A stretch of DNA of 53,890 bases, taken from positions 1-53,890 of the forward strand of contig RPQH01000023.1 in the NCBI GenBank assembly GCA_003820375.1, given 5' to 3'. This stretch comes from Ignavibacteriota bacterium. Its GTDB lineage: Bacteria > Bacteroidota > Ignavibacteria > Tepidaquicellales > OLB5. Below, one piece after another: positions 1 through 8,438 of this stretch; the first letter of the stretch is position 1, and each line of letters opens with the position of its first letter. A program made the position numbers and the translations under genes. The notes beneath the pieces are model-generated. The model did not search any database, had not been told where the DNA came from, and worked only from the letters and a program-made list of their open reading frames with translations.

Positions 1-90
1 TAGCACATAACCTATCAAAAATAGCAGCATAAGAATCTCATCTTCTGCCCAAATCTTAAATAACAAAAAACTAGAACCGCCTCAACAAAT

Positions 91-123
91 AAAAAAGAGG
101 CTATCCTTTTGAGACAGCCTCTT
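91..123 (-). terminator. Rho-independent terminator of the 147-1256 lipoprotein gene
   Basis: The 8-bp arms AAGAGGCT (95-102) and AGCCTCTT (116-123) are perfectly complementary. On the minus strand they are followed by a run of T. The hairpin lies 24 bases beyond the stop codon of the lipoprotein gene. Confidence 0.85.
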
Positions 124-146
124 ATAAACTTAATTGATATCAACAC

Positions 147-1256
147 TTAATAGATTCTCATTAGCGTATCAGCCCATGACAGAAAGTTAATGCCTGACTT
201 TCCAATATTGTTAACTATATTAACAGTTGTCGGATTAGCAGGACAGGGCGAGTATTGTAAATGAACCGTATCACAGCCATATATACCTAATACCGGAGGA
301 GTCTGAAATAACCCCGAAGTTGTAACAACCGTAACATAATAATTACCATTAAGAAGATGGGTTATTCTGTAATTCGCTTTATATCCGGCCGGCGTATATA
401 TTACAGAAAAAGTATCAGAAATAGCCGGAGGACCAACAGGAGGCCATGTAGTGTAAATTCCTAGTTGATAACCAACAATTCCCTGAATGAAGTTGGTATC
501 AACAAAGAAAATGGTTCCGCTTATAGTATTTGGAGGAGGCCCGCTTATTGTAGTAAAGCTCCAGGGTGCAGTCCATTGACTTGTACTAATACCATTTGAA
601 TTTGCTGCATTAGCTCTCCAATAATAAGTAAGGTTTGAATTTAAAATAAACACAGGAACGGTAATTTGAGTCTGTGTTAAATTACCACTGTCTAGTATAA
701 CCGCTGAAAAGTTCTGATAAGGAGAAACCTGTACTCTGTATATTTGTGCTCCAGGAACATCTGACCAATCCAGCTCTGGTGTATATCCCAGATTTGTTGT
801 TCCATCGGGAGGGGAAATTAATACAGGAGGATCGGGAGCTTCCAATATAACATTAAACCTCCAGACTTTTGACCAGTTTGTTGTTCCGATTGAATTGCCG
901 GTAGCATTTACTCTCCAATAATTAAAAGAATTTGTACTTAATCTTCCTTGTTGGATTTGTAACTGTGATGCTGTAATACCTGATGAATCTAATATCATAA
1001 TGCCTTCAAAGTTTGCATCCAAAGAAATTTGAATCCTGTAGCTCTGTGCATTACTGAAATCTTCCCAGTCAAGTAACGGTGTTAATATCTGGCTGGATGA
1101 TTCATTATGAGGTGAAACAAGCACCGGCACCGGATTTTCCGGTTCAATAGGGGGGGGAGTTACAACTGTTTCATCATTCTTACAGCTTTGAATATACATA
1201 CTTACTGTTATTAAAACAGCTGCAAGTAATAGAATTTGATTTATTTTAGATTTCAT
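147..1256 (-). CDS. lipoprotein with two fibronectin III-like domains
   Basis: The 369-aa protein starts with a lysine-containing signal peptide that ends in a lipobox-like IQSC near residue 25, so it is probably a membrane-anchored lipoprotein. Two repeats follow, about residues 42-135 and 146-237. Each has the pattern LDW-(S/E)D...Y-R-(I/V)-Q-(I/V)-S...YWR-(V/A)-NA...W-(R/S)-F, which is typical of fibronectin III-like modules in surface proteins of this group. The last 130 residues are a separate domain that I do not recognise, with few charged residues and two cysteines. There is no T9SS sorting tail. A C8 tract lies just after the lipobox (positions 1150-1157, in the Thr-Pro-Pro-Pro codons) and could be slippage-prone. 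The gene has its own terminator and is separated from mlaD by another. Role: surface or periplasmic binding, inferred only. Confidence 0.8.
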   Translation of the reverse strand: MKSKINQILLLAAVLITVSMYIQSCKNDETVVTPPPIEPENPVPVLVSPHNESSSQILTPLLDWEDFSNAQSYRIQISLDANFEGIMILDSSGITASQLQIQQGRLSTNSFNYWRVNATGNSIGTTNWSKVWRFNVILEAPDPPVLISPPDGTTNLGYTPELDWSDVPGAQIYRVQVSPYQNFSAVILDSGNLTQTQITVPVFILNSNLTYYWRANAANSNGISTSQWTAPWSFTTISGPPPNTISGTIFFVDTNFIQGIVGYQLGIYTTWPPVGPPAISDTFSVIYTPAGYKANYRITHLLNGNYYVTVVTTSGLFQTPPVLGIYGCDTVHLQYSPCPANPTTVNIVNNIGKSGINFLSWADTLMRIY

Positions 1257-1320
1257 AGTTTAAATTAACCTATGAAAATAGTAGTGTAAATGTAAAATTC
1301 AATCCCTATTGAATTTAATA

Positions 1321-1340
1321 AAAAAGCCTCGTTTGGGGCT
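1321..1340 (-). terminator. terminator of the purL-mlaD transcription unit
   Basis: A short hairpin (AGCCTC at 1325-1330 with GGGGCT at 1335-1340, one mismatch) is followed by T6 on the minus strand. It lies 4 bases after the mlaD stop codon and would end the six-gene unit that begins with purL. Confidence 0.65.
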
Positions 1341-1344
1341 AAAT

Positions 1345-2412
1345 TTACTTGTTAAACTGTCCGGTTTCTTCCAGGTTCTTTTCTTTTTCGTTAAGGCGTC
1401 TCTCTCTTTCGTTCAGTTCCTGTTCTTTTAATTTTAACTGAAGCTCTTTTTTATTTATGCTTTTTTCGAAATCGGTTTTATCCCAGTAACCTATATCTTC
1501 AAAATAACCTTTAAAGAGAAAGTTGTGTTTTAAAGCCTCCATGTTCTGTGATAAACTGAAAGTGGCATCTTCGATATGTTCGGTTGACCTGTTTGCGTTA
1601 ACAATAATCTCTTTAAGGTTATTAGCAAATGCTGTATCAGTTAACAAAGTACCGACAATGCTCTCACTGGAATTCATTTTTCTGGATATCTCAGCAAGGT
1701 CACCCGTTATGTTTCTGATTTTCGGGGTCAGTGCGGTTATATCACCTGATATATCTTGTATATTACCTGATATCAGTCTTATAGCTTTATTTAATTCTAC
1801 CGAAGACTGTGAAACACCTTCCATAGTAAAACTCATTTTGTCGTATAAATCATTATTTGTCATCAACTGACCGATTGTACCCTGTCCATTGTTTACATTT
1901 GAGACCATGTCTGTAAGTTCTTTTGTCATCTTTGTAGTGTTATCACCGGTTTCCTTCAGGTTTTTTAAAATATCTTCCATTTCAACCGGTTTAATGCTTC
2001 CAATGTAATCACCGTCACTTACGCTGGGAGAAGAGGGCGACCCGGCTGTAATTTCAATTATTTTATTTCCAACCAATCCTTCTGAAATTACAGTAGCTTT
2101 GGAATCTTTTTTTATAAACTTGCTTTGTGAGCTTTCAATTGTCATTTCAACCTTGACCTTATTTATATCCAGTATTGTGATTCTTTCCACTGTCCCTATT
2201 CCAATTCCGGTAATTCTTACAATACCGCCTTCCTTTAACCCGCTGACGGTTTCAAAATCGGAATTAATCTTTAGTGTACTGGTAAACAGGTTTTGTTTAT
2301 TACCTATTACAAATATTGCAACTATGAATAATGCAATACCTATTACCATAAATATTGCCAGGAAAAATTTTTTCCGTTTGTCTTTTGCTTGAATTTCTTT
2401 ATTGTTTTCCAT
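1345..2412 (-). CDS. mlaD: MlaD/MCE-domain lipid-binding protein of an ABC transporter
   Basis: The 355-aa protein has a short basic cytoplasmic N terminus, one transmembrane helix (about residues 16-37) and an MCE domain (about 45-140) with the family features VSGLKEGGIVRITGIGIGTV and a later GLVGNKIIEI. The C-terminal half is predicted to be coiled-coil and ends in a highly charged Glu/Lys/Arg stretch. MCE proteins of this type form hexameric rings in the periplasm that carry lipids between the membranes for an MlaFE-type transporter. It lies 11 bp after the ATPase gene and is last in the run, in the order mlaE-mlaF-mlaD. At 355 aa it is nearly twice the length of E. coli MlaD, as in many Bacteroidota and plant TGD2-like proteins, suggesting that the coiled coil lengthens the tunnel. 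Family assignment is firm; the lipid carried is not known. Confidence 0.93.
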   Translation of the reverse strand: MENNKEIQAKDKRKKFFLAIFMVIGIALFIVAIFVIGNKQNLFTSTLKINSDFETVSGLKEGGIVRITGIGIGTVERITILDINKVKVEMTIESSQSKFIKKDSKATVISEGLVGNKIIEITAGSPSSPSVSDGDYIGSIKPVEMEDILKNLKETGDNTTKMTKELTDMVSNVNNGQGTIGQLMTNNDLYDKMSFTMEGVSQSSVELNKAIRLISGNIQDISGDITALTPKIRNITGDLAEISRKMNSSESIVGTLLTDTAFANNLKEIIVNANRSTEHIEDATFSLSQNMEALKHNFLFKGYFEDIGYWDKTDFEKSINKKELQLKLKEQELNERERRLNEKEKNLEETGQFNK

Positions 2413-2423
2413 GATTATAAAAT

Positions 2424-3215
2424 TTAAACTTCTTCAAAAAATGATTTCACAAATTCATCATCTGATTTACTTAATTCTTCATAAGTACCTTCAATAATAA
2501 ATTTTCCATCCTTTAAAACTACAATTCTATCGCTAACTATCTTAGCGCAAGACATATCGTGAGTAACGACGATTGAGCTTACATTAAAATCCTTTTGCAT
2601 TTTTACAATAAGGTAGCTTATTTCGCGTGAAGTTGCAGGGTCCAAACCTGTTGTTGGCTCATCCCACAACATAATTTCAGGCTTAAGTATCAAGGTTCTT
2701 GCTACTCCAATTCTTTTACGCATTCCTCCGGACAATTCCGAAGGCATTTTATCAATAGATTCCTTCTGCGACACGCTTTCCAGTACTTCTTCAATCCGTT
2801 TATTATGTTCGTCTTCATCCAGATTTTCGTGTCTTTCAAGGGGGAATTCCAGGTTTTCACGTACAGTCATAGAATCATATAACGCTGCCTGTTGAAATAT
2901 AAATCCTATTTTAGTACGCAATTTAACCAATTCTTTATCATTCAGAGTAAGGACATCCATTCCTAATACATTAATTTTGCCGCTATCAGACATTATTAGC
3001 CGCACTATGCATTTTAAAAGAACAGACTTACCTGTACCCGATTTACCAAGTACAACAACTGTTTCACCCTTTTTTACTTCGAGGTCTATGCCCTGGAGCA
3101 CAGCATTATTACCGAATGATAATTTTAAATCGCTGATTTCAATAACATTTTTATCTTCAATTACAATGCCTTCTTTAGAGATCTGCTTAATATTTGTATC
3201 GTTTTCTTTATCCAT
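2424..3215 (-). CDS. mlaF: ABC transporter ATPase, MlaF family
   Basis: The 263-aa cytoplasmic ATPase powers lipid transport by the MlaE-type permease encoded next to it. A Walker A motif GKSGTGKS lies at about residues 57-64, the ABC signature LSGGM near 165, Walker B LWDEPTTGLD near 185 and the switch histidine in VVTHDM near 215. The FIFQQAALYDSMTVRENLEFPL segment is characteristic of the MlaF/Ttg2A branch. An N-terminal extension of about 25 residues precedes the ATPase fold. The gene begins 1 bp after mlaE ends and 11 bp precede mlaD, so the three are almost certainly co-translated. All catalytic motifs are intact. Confidence 0.95.
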   Translation of the reverse strand: MDKENDTNIKQISKEGIVIEDKNVIEISDLKLSFGNNAVLQGIDLEVKKGETVVVLGKSGTGKSVLLKCIVRLIMSDSGKINVLGMDVLTLNDKELVKLRTKIGFIFQQAALYDSMTVRENLEFPLERHENLDEDEHNKRIEEVLESVSQKESIDKMPSELSGGMRKRIGVARTLILKPEIMLWDEPTTGLDPATSREISYLIVKMQKDFNVSSIVVTHDMSCAKIVSDRIVVLKDGKFIIEGTYEELSKSDDEFVKSFFEEV

Positions 3216-3216
3216 A

Positions 3217-3987
3217 TTAAGAAATTATTGTAGTTATTTGTACAGCAATCATATCAATTATAATTATCAGCAATGAACCCACAACAACAGATGTATTTGC
3301 TGCAACACCAACACTTTCTGTACCGCGTGATGCATTATATCCTTTATAAGTACCAACAAGTCCAATTGCAAATCCAAAAAAGAAAGTTTTAATTGTTGAA
3401 GGTAAAATATCGGAAAATGTTAATGCAGAAAATACTTTTGAGAAATAAAAATATAATGTCTCATCACCAACAATACTTAAAGCAAGGAACCCTCCTAATA
3501 TTGCAACTGCATCTGCATAAATAACAAGAAGCGGTATCATCAGGGTTGTTGCAGTTATCCTTGTTACAACAAGATATTTAAATGGATTTGTTGCAGATAC
3601 CTCCATTGCATCTATTTGTTCTGTAACTTTCATTGAGCCAAGCTCTGCACCTATACTGGAGCCGATTTTGCCCGCGCAAATTAATCCTATTATAACCGGT
3701 CCAATCTCGCGGATTATTGCTATGGATACCATGCTTGGTATCAATGATACAGCACCGAATTGAGACATGGTCGGTACGGATTGCAGTGCGAGTACAAATC
3801 CAATAATAACCCCGGTGATGCTTACAAGCCCAAGTGATTTATTTCCTATCTGGAAGAACTGCCTGATCATTTCTTTGAACTCGAACGGGCGTTTGAAAAT
3901 CTCTCTGAAATAGGCTACTGTAAAACCGTATAAGCCGTAAACTTCAAGGAAAAAGTTTGTTATAGATTTAGGAACATATTCTAGCAA
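3217..3987 (-). CDS. mlaE: ABC transporter permease, MlaE family
   Basis: The 256-aa inner-membrane permease has about five or six hydrophobic segments. It contains the diagnostic MlaE stretch with IREIGPVIIGLICAGKIGSSIGAELG followed by MKVTEQIDAMEV, the conserved loop in contact with the ATPase. The start is taken as TTG at 3987 because no ATG lies in frame upstream of the conserved N terminus; a purine-rich AAAGAAGAAA precedes it. It follows a predicted outer-membrane protein gene by 17 bp and abuts mlaF. MlaE with MlaF and MlaD forms a phospholipid transporter that keeps the outer membrane asymmetric or supplies it with lipid; direction cannot be told from the sequence. Confidence 0.94.
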   Translation of the reverse strand: MLEYVPKSITNFFLEVYGLYGFTVAYFREIFKRPFEFKEMIRQFFQIGNKSLGLVSITGVIIGFVLALQSVPTMSQFGAVSLIPSMVSIAIIREIGPVIIGLICAGKIGSSIGAELGSMKVTEQIDAMEVSATNPFKYLVVTRITATTLMIPLLVIYADAVAILGGFLALSIVGDETLYFYFSKVFSALTFSDILPSTIKTFFFGFAIGLVGTYKGYNASRGTESVGVAANTSVVVGSLLIIIIDMIAVQITTIIS

Positions 3988-4004
3988 TTTCTTCTTTTAT
4001 TAGT

Positions 4005-4631
4005 TTAATTATTTCTTCTTATTTTAACATCAATAAACGGGTTTGCAAATCCCACAATAATGCCAAATGACAAATCGGTTATATCTGCCTGCTCTTTTTT
4101 AAACATTACGGTATGCCTTAATTTCACATGCGGAAATAAAAGGAGTCTATGATTCCGGAGTGAATATCCATAGGTTATTTCCGGAAATGCACCTTGTTTA
4201 TCAAAGTTTGTAAAATAACCTGCACCAAACGACATTACTGAAGTACCCTGAAGCATATTTGACGGTTCAATACCTTTTTTCAATATATCATACTTATATG
4301 AAAACCTTAAATGATGTGAAATGTTTCCGGCAAAAACGAAGGAATATTCAAAAGCAACCCTGTGTTCACCAATCTTCCCAAAACCAATTGATAACTCTTT
4401 AGTGACACCTGCGTATAACCTTTTGTTTTCATAGAGGATAATTGGATTAATTAAATAAAGAACTACCCCAACACCAATGGATACAGGCAGAAATGTGCTC
4501 TGAGTTTCTTTGAAGATAAAATGAGATTTGTTCCGGAGGAATATTTTATCTTTTTCTTGTGAATATATATTTATTGTGATAACAAAGATTACTGAGATAA
4601 TCAGTAATTTTTGCAATACATGTTTTATCAT
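4005..4631 (-). CDS. predicted outer-membrane or secreted protein, paralogue 2
   Basis: The 208-aa protein has a Sec signal peptide (cleavage predicted after about residue 24, IYSQ). I do not recognise the family. It is clearly related to the next gene upstream: both share YENK(R/K)-(L/F)-Y-(A/F)-G-(V/L)-T-(K/R)-E, GFGK-x-GE-x-R, HHLR...KYD, GAGYF...(F/P)-PEI(T)-x-GY and a conserved (K)LRHT-x-M-x-KK near the C terminus. Alternating hydrophobic residues and aromatic girdle positions suggest a small beta-barrel or beta-sandwich. It is 4 bp from its paralogue and 17 bp before mlaE, so it is probably co-expressed with the lipid transporter. It ends in charged residues rather than the C-terminal Phe of its paralogue. 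Confidence 0.7.
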   Translation of the reverse strand: MIKHVLQKLLIISVIFVITINIYSQEKDKIFLRNKSHFIFKETQSTFLPVSIGVGVVLYLINPIILYENKRLYAGVTKELSIGFGKIGEHRVAFEYSFVFAGNISHHLRFSYKYDILKKGIEPSNMLQGTSVMSFGAGYFTNFDKQGAFPEITYGYSLRNHRLLLFPHVKLRHTVMFKKEQADITDLSFGIIVGFANPFIDVKIRRNN

Positions 4632-4635
4632 ACCT

Positions 4636-5217
4636 TTAGAACGGTTTAAAACCTAAAATCATTCCCAGAGAAAAGTCAGTATTATCCGGTTTATCCTTTT
4701 TAGTCATAAACGTATGCCGGAGTTTAATATAAGGGTACAATATATAATCAGGCTCGCCTAAACGGTATCCTGCAGTAATTTCAGGGAATATTCCCGGTCC
4801 TTCTTCATCCAGAAAATATCCTGCTCCGATTGTAAAAACATCACGTGATGGGAGCCACTCGCTTCTGCTCAGGCTTGACATCATATCATATTTAACTGAA
4901 GCCCGTAAGTGGTGTTTTAAGTTTGTCCGGAATATGTAAGTGTATTCACCCGATATGCGAAATTCGCCATGTTTTCCAAAACCCAATGATACTTCCCTGG
5001 TTAAGCCGAAATAAAATTTCTTGTTCTCATACATCACAACCGGGTTAATAATTATTGCAATAGCTACTGCATGTATCGTTAATAACGCTGTACCATCTCC
5101 ACCTGCTTTTTGGTTTAGCTTAAATTTGAGTTTTGAATTGTTCTGTTGTGCAATAGATATGTTTGCTGATTGGAGCAAACAAAATAACAGGGCAATATTA
5201 ATTAATTTTACTTTCAT
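4636..5217 (-). CDS. predicted outer-membrane protein, paralogue 1
   Basis: The 193-aa protein has a signal peptide ending near ISIAQ (residue 24). It is homologous along its whole length to the gene just downstream (shared [19 protein letters not shown] stretch, [21 protein letters not shown]). It ends in GFKPF; a terminal Phe is typical of beta-barrels handed to the Bam machinery. The start codon lies inside the last codons of purL (20-bp overlap), so translation is probably coupled to purL. Function unknown; the place between purL and mlaEFD suggests an envelope role tied to lipid transport. Confidence 0.72.
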   Translation of the reverse strand: MKVKLINIALLFCLLQSANISIAQQNNSKLKFKLNQKAGGDGTALLTIHAVAIAIIINPVVMYENKKFYFGLTREVSLGFGKHGEFRISGEYTYIFRTNLKHHLRASVKYDMMSSLSRSEWLPSRDVFTIGAGYFLDEEGPGIFPEITAGYRLGEPDYILYPYIKLRHTFMTKKDKPDNTDFSLGMILGFKPF

Positions 5218-7480
5218 TCGTTTCCATTATTCGTTGTATCGAATTATAATAAGCATCAATCAAAGTTTCCAGATTTAAATTTATATCCTTATTTATCATT
5301 AATTTATCACCGCCAATATTGCCTATGTTTTCAAAACCAATTTCATGTTTAGTACAAATCTCTCTGCACTTATCTTCATCTTCTTTTCTCAAAGAAATTA
5401 TTATTCTGCTTTGAGCTTCGTTAAATAATTCAAAATCTTTTCTGGTATTGTAATTAATATTTACACTGCATCCAACAGGATTGTTTCTATTCATAAGACA
5501 TGATTCTGCTAATGCAACTGCGAATCCTCCATCAGAAATATCATGAGCAGATTTTATAAATCCTGCTTTTATCATTTCCAGTGTTGCATCATAAAGGCGG
5601 TTCTCATATGAAGGGTCAATATCAGGTGCATCTCCTGCAACTTTCCCGTGAATCAATTTTATAAATTCACTTCCACCTAATCCATCAAATTCCTTAACAT
5701 CTTTGCCAATTAATGCTATTACATCGCCTTCATCTTTAAAATAAGAAGTTGTCAGATGTTTAACATCTTCTATCAAACCCATCATCCCAATTACAGGGGT
5801 AGGGTATACTGCATAATCTGGTGACTCATTATAAAAGCTTACATTGCCGCCTGTTACAGGTGTATCCAGAGTTCTGCAGGCATCGCCAATCCCTCTTATT
5901 GCTTCTTTGAACTGGTAATACACTTCCGGTTTATAAGGATTACCGAAGTTAAGACAGTTTGTAATTGCAAGCGGTTCAGCACCGGTACAAACAACATTGC
6001 GGGCTGATTCGCATACTGCAATTAATCCGCCTTTGTAAGGATTCAGATAAACATATCTTCCATTGCAATCTGTCTTCATTGAAAGAGCTTTGTTAGTGCC
6101 TTTTACTCTTACTACGGAAGCATCACCGCCGGGTAGTATGACAGTATTTGTCCTTACCTGTGTATCATATTGCTCATATACCCATTTTTTGTTTGTAATA
6201 TTTGGTGAGGATAGAAGCCGTATCAATATTTCATTCAGGTCTTCCGGCTCTTTTAATGAATTGTAATCAATGTTTTTTATATCTTTTAAGTAAGCAGGTT
6301 CTTTTGCTTCACGAACATATACAGGAGCACCGCCGCCTAATACAAGAGGGTCTGCGGGTACATCCGCTTCCTGTTTGCCCTTATATGTTATTTTGATGTT
6401 TGTATCGTTTATAACTTCACCAACCTCTACGCAGTGCAAATCCCATTTTTTGAATATATCAAATGCAATATCCTCTTTTCCTTTTTCTATAACAACAAGC
6501 ATTCTTTCCTGTGATTCGGAAAGCATTATTTCATATGCACTCATTTTTTCTTCACGGACAGGAACTAGGTCAAGATTTATTTTCATTCCTGATTTACCTT
6601 TTGCACTCATTTCACTTGTAGAACATGTAATACCTGCTGCACCCATATCCTGCATTCCAACAACAACACCGCTCTTTATTAATTCAATTGATGCCTCAAG
6701 CAAAAGCTTTTCTGTGAAAGGGTCGCCCACCTGTACGGATGGTCGTTTTGATTCAGACTTCTCTGATATTTCCTCTGATGCAAATGTAGCACCATGAATT
6801 CCATCTCTGCCTGTTGAAGAGCCGACAATAAATACAGGATTGCCTTCACCTTTAGCAGTTGCACTTGCAACTTCACCAATTTCCACGATACCCACAGCCA
6901 TTGCATTGACAAGTGGATTATCAGTATAGGATTCATCGAAGTATATTTCTCCGCTTACAGTTGGCACACCAAAGCAATTACCGTAATCTCCAATTCCTTT
7001 AACAACATTCTTAAATAAATACTTTGTCCGTTCCAGCTTGCCATCACTGCTGCCATTATCTCCGATAGGTGTAATATTCCCGAACCTCAGCGAGTTTAAC
7101 GCAGCAATTGGTCTTGCACCCATAGTAAAAATATCACGCAGAATTCCGCCGACACCTGTTGCCGCACCCTGGTAGGGTTCAACTGCTGAAGGGTGGTTAT
7201 GTGATTCAATTTTGAAAGCAACTGCTAGCCCGTCACCAATATCAACAAGCCCTGCATTTTCTTCACCTGCGGATACAAGCAATCTGCCGCCGCTCCGGGG
7301 AAGTGTTTTAATTTGCAGGATGGAATTCTTATATGAGCAGTGCTCGCTCCACATAACGGAGAAGATGCCAAGCTCTGTATAAGTTGGTGTCCTGCCAAGC
7401 AGTTCTAAAATTCTGTTATATTCGTCTTCCTGTAAGCCAAGCTCTCTGGCTAAATCGAGATTTACTATGGGGTCTGACAA
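5198..7480 (-). CDS. purL: phosphoribosylformylglycinamidine synthase subunit PurL
   Basis: The 760-aa enzyme uses ATP and glutamine-derived ammonia to turn formylglycinamide ribonucleotide into formylglycinamidine ribonucleotide in purine synthesis. It is the stand-alone small type that works with PurQ and PurS, neither of which is in the window. Family hallmarks are [10 protein letters not shown] near residue 46, the ATP/Mg segment with [22 protein letters not shown] near 92, [13 protein letters not shown] near 275 and the second-half repeats with GGNVSFYNE and HDISDGG. The start is TTG at 7480; the same codon and the next 11 codons are duplicated at 8283-8316 upstream. It overlaps the next gene by 20 bp and heads a six-gene run ending with mlaD. 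The reading frame is intact. Confidence 0.96.
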   Translation of the reverse strand: MSDPIVNLDLARELGLQEDEYNRILELLGRTPTYTELGIFSVMWSEHCSYKNSILQIKTLPRSGGRLLVSAGEENAGLVDIGDGLAVAFKIESHNHPSAVEPYQGAATGVGGILRDIFTMGARPIAALNSLRFGNITPIGDNGSSDGKLERTKYLFKNVVKGIGDYGNCFGVPTVSGEIYFDESYTDNPLVNAMAVGIVEIGEVASATAKGEGNPVFIVGSSTGRDGIHGATFASEEISEKSESKRPSVQVGDPFTEKLLLEASIELIKSGVVVGMQDMGAAGITCSTSEMSAKGKSGMKINLDLVPVREEKMSAYEIMLSESQERMLVVIEKGKEDIAFDIFKKWDLHCVEVGEVINDTNIKITYKGKQEADVPADPLVLGGGAPVYVREAKEPAYLKDIKNIDYNSLKEPEDLNEILIRLLSSPNITNKKWVYEQYDTQVRTNTVILPGGDASVVRVKGTNKALSMKTDCNGRYVYLNPYKGGLIAVCESARNVVCTGAEPLAITNCLNFGNPYKPEVYYQFKEAIRGIGDACRTLDTPVTGGNVSFYNESPDYAVYPTPVIGMMGLIEDVKHLTTSYFKDEGDVIALIGKDVKEFDGLGGSEFIKLIHGKVAGDAPDIDPSYENRLYDATLEMIKAGFIKSAHDISDGGFAVALAESCLMNRNNPVGCSVNINYNTRKDFELFNEAQSRIIISLRKEDEDKCREICTKHEIGFENIGNIGGDKLMINKDINLNLETLIDAYYNSIQRIMETNESKIN

Positions 7481-7550
7481 GGTATATTAGTTTTAATTTT
7501 TATCGTAAAACTAAATATACGGAAATGAGTTAAGAGATTAAATGAGGAAA
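7449..7550. repeat. purL-start direct repeat, copy A (attached to the intact gene)
   Basis: This 102-bp segment covers the first 11 codons of purL and about 70 bp of leader. It matches 8285-8385 (101 bp) with a net one-base indel. The coding end (31 of 32 bases identical) and the leader end (53 of 54) are nearly perfect, and only about 16 bases just upstream of the start codon differ. The unique 734 bp between the copies hold a nucleotidyltransferase and a small protein. Confidence 0.92.
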
Positions 7551-7585
7551 TTGGGAGATGAAATTTATTGAAATTTAGGAGAAAT

Positions 7586-7765
7586 TTAAATCGCCCAAAC
7601 TTTTTTGTCTTTCATATTTTTGTTTGCTTTGATGCCGATTTCCTGGAGTTTCAATAATATTTTTATCTTCTCTTCTATAGGCATTTTAGCCATTTCTTTG
7701 TGATACTCTCTTTTTGACTGAAATATCTTTTCTGCTATTTCTTTTAATTCATTTTGAAGTTTCAT
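7586..7765 (-). CDS. 59-aa partner of the nucleotidyltransferase (antitoxin-like)
   Basis: The product is 59 aa, very charged and predicted helical. It begins MKLQNELKEI, has SKREYHKEMAKMPIEEKIKIL in the middle and ends KVWAI. The SKR...(M/L)P-x-EEK-x-x-x-L-x-x-L pattern is what I know from small proteins encoded beside AbiEii-like nucleotidyltransferases. The ATG overlaps the stop of the nucleotidyltransferase by one base (TAATG), which means translational coupling. It lies within the insert between the two purL-start repeats. A role as antitoxin or partner subunit is inferred from the pairing. Confidence 0.7.
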   Translation of the reverse strand: MKLQNELKEIAEKIFQSKREYHKEMAKMPIEEKIKILLKLQEIGIKANKNMKDKKVWAI

Positions 7766-8259
7766 TATTTAAACTTTTTGAATTTTTCAATTAAATTGTA
7801 TTTAGATAATATTTTCTCTAATAATACAAAATCTATTTCTGCTTCTTCTAAAAATCTAACAATTCTTTCGTTGTCTTTAGTTCTGCCAGTATCAAGCATA
7901 ATTGCAATTAAATATTCCGGTTTGATTACAAATGTAATTACTGTTTCATAATTTTGTTCTTTAGCACATTCGACAGCTTCTTTCACTAAATCATTATAAA
8001 CAGGAATGAACTGCACTGGAATTCCTTCAATTATAATGTGCTCTTTTTCTGCTTCATATCCTTTTTGCTCTAACCAGTTATAAATTGGTGATAAAGAAAT
8101 TAAAGTGCTTTTGTTAACATCTAGCAAAATCATTATATCTAAGTCATATGTAGCCAGTGGTTGAATATAAAATATTGAAGCAATTGCACCGCCAATTGCG
8201 TATTTTTCAAAAAGCTTTTCTTCCAGCATTTTATTTAAAACTGTTAAAGTTTTTTCCAT
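7765..8259 (-). CDS. AbiEii-like nucleotidyltransferase-fold protein
   Basis: The 164-aa protein has a minimal nucleotidyltransferase core: an IGGAIA glycine motif near residue 22, TYDLDI (the two metal-binding aspartates) near 38, and GIPVQFIPVYN near 83 where many relatives carry the third acidic residue. A further conserved PEYLIAIMLDTGRTKD-type stretch lies near 113. Such proteins commonly form two-gene modules with a small helical protein, and some act as toxins that modify tRNA or proteins. Its ATG directly abuts the stop of an 18-codon reading frame (8260-8316) that starts with the duplicated purL start codon, so its translation probably depends on purL initiation signals. The third carboxylate seems replaced by Gln/Phe, which may be normal for this subfamily. 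Substrate unknown. Confidence 0.78.
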   Translation of the reverse strand: MEKTLTVLNKMLEEKLFEKYAIGGAIASIFYIQPLATYDLDIMILLDVNKSTLISLSPIYNWLEQKGYEAEKEHIIIEGIPVQFIPVYNDLVKEAVECAKEQNYETVITFVIKPEYLIAIMLDTGRTKDNERIVRFLEEAEIDFVLLEKILSKYNLIEKFKKFK

Positions 8260-8316
8260 TTAGCTATTTTCAATAAAACACTTTGCTAAATCGAGATTTA
8301 CTAAGGGGTCTGACAA
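8260..8316 (-). CDS. purL-derived leader peptide ahead of the nucleotidyltransferase
   Basis: Starting with the duplicated TTG, the frame reads MSDPLVNLDLAK and then CFIENS before TAA. The first 12 residues match the PurL N terminus with two changes (Ile5 to Leu, Arg12 to Lys). TAA is followed at once by the ATG of the nucleotidyltransferase. It is either a relic of the ancestral purL start or a functional leader for coupled translation. Confidence 0.6.
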   Translation of the reverse strand: MSDPLVNLDLAKCFIENS

Positions 8317-8385
8317 TGGAAATTTTATTTAATTTTATCGTAAAACTAAATATACGGAATTGAGTTAAGAGATTAAATGAGGAAA
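8285..8385. repeat. purL-start direct repeat, copy B (upstream of the inserted module)
   Basis: This 101-bp copy corresponds to 7449-7550. It carries the former purL leader and start. It is probably the ancestral location, because the sequence beyond it (from 8386) does not continue into the insert. Seen from purL, the insertion brought its own replacement 5' end. Confidence 0.9.
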
Positions 8386-8438
8386 AGAATGAATAATATT
8401 CAACTGCGAAGATTTTCTATGAATAGAAATTAATGTCA

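Noticed and set aside
6679..6936. Second minus-strand frame within purL
   Set aside because: It lies wholly inside the intact purL gene in another frame and has no supporting features.
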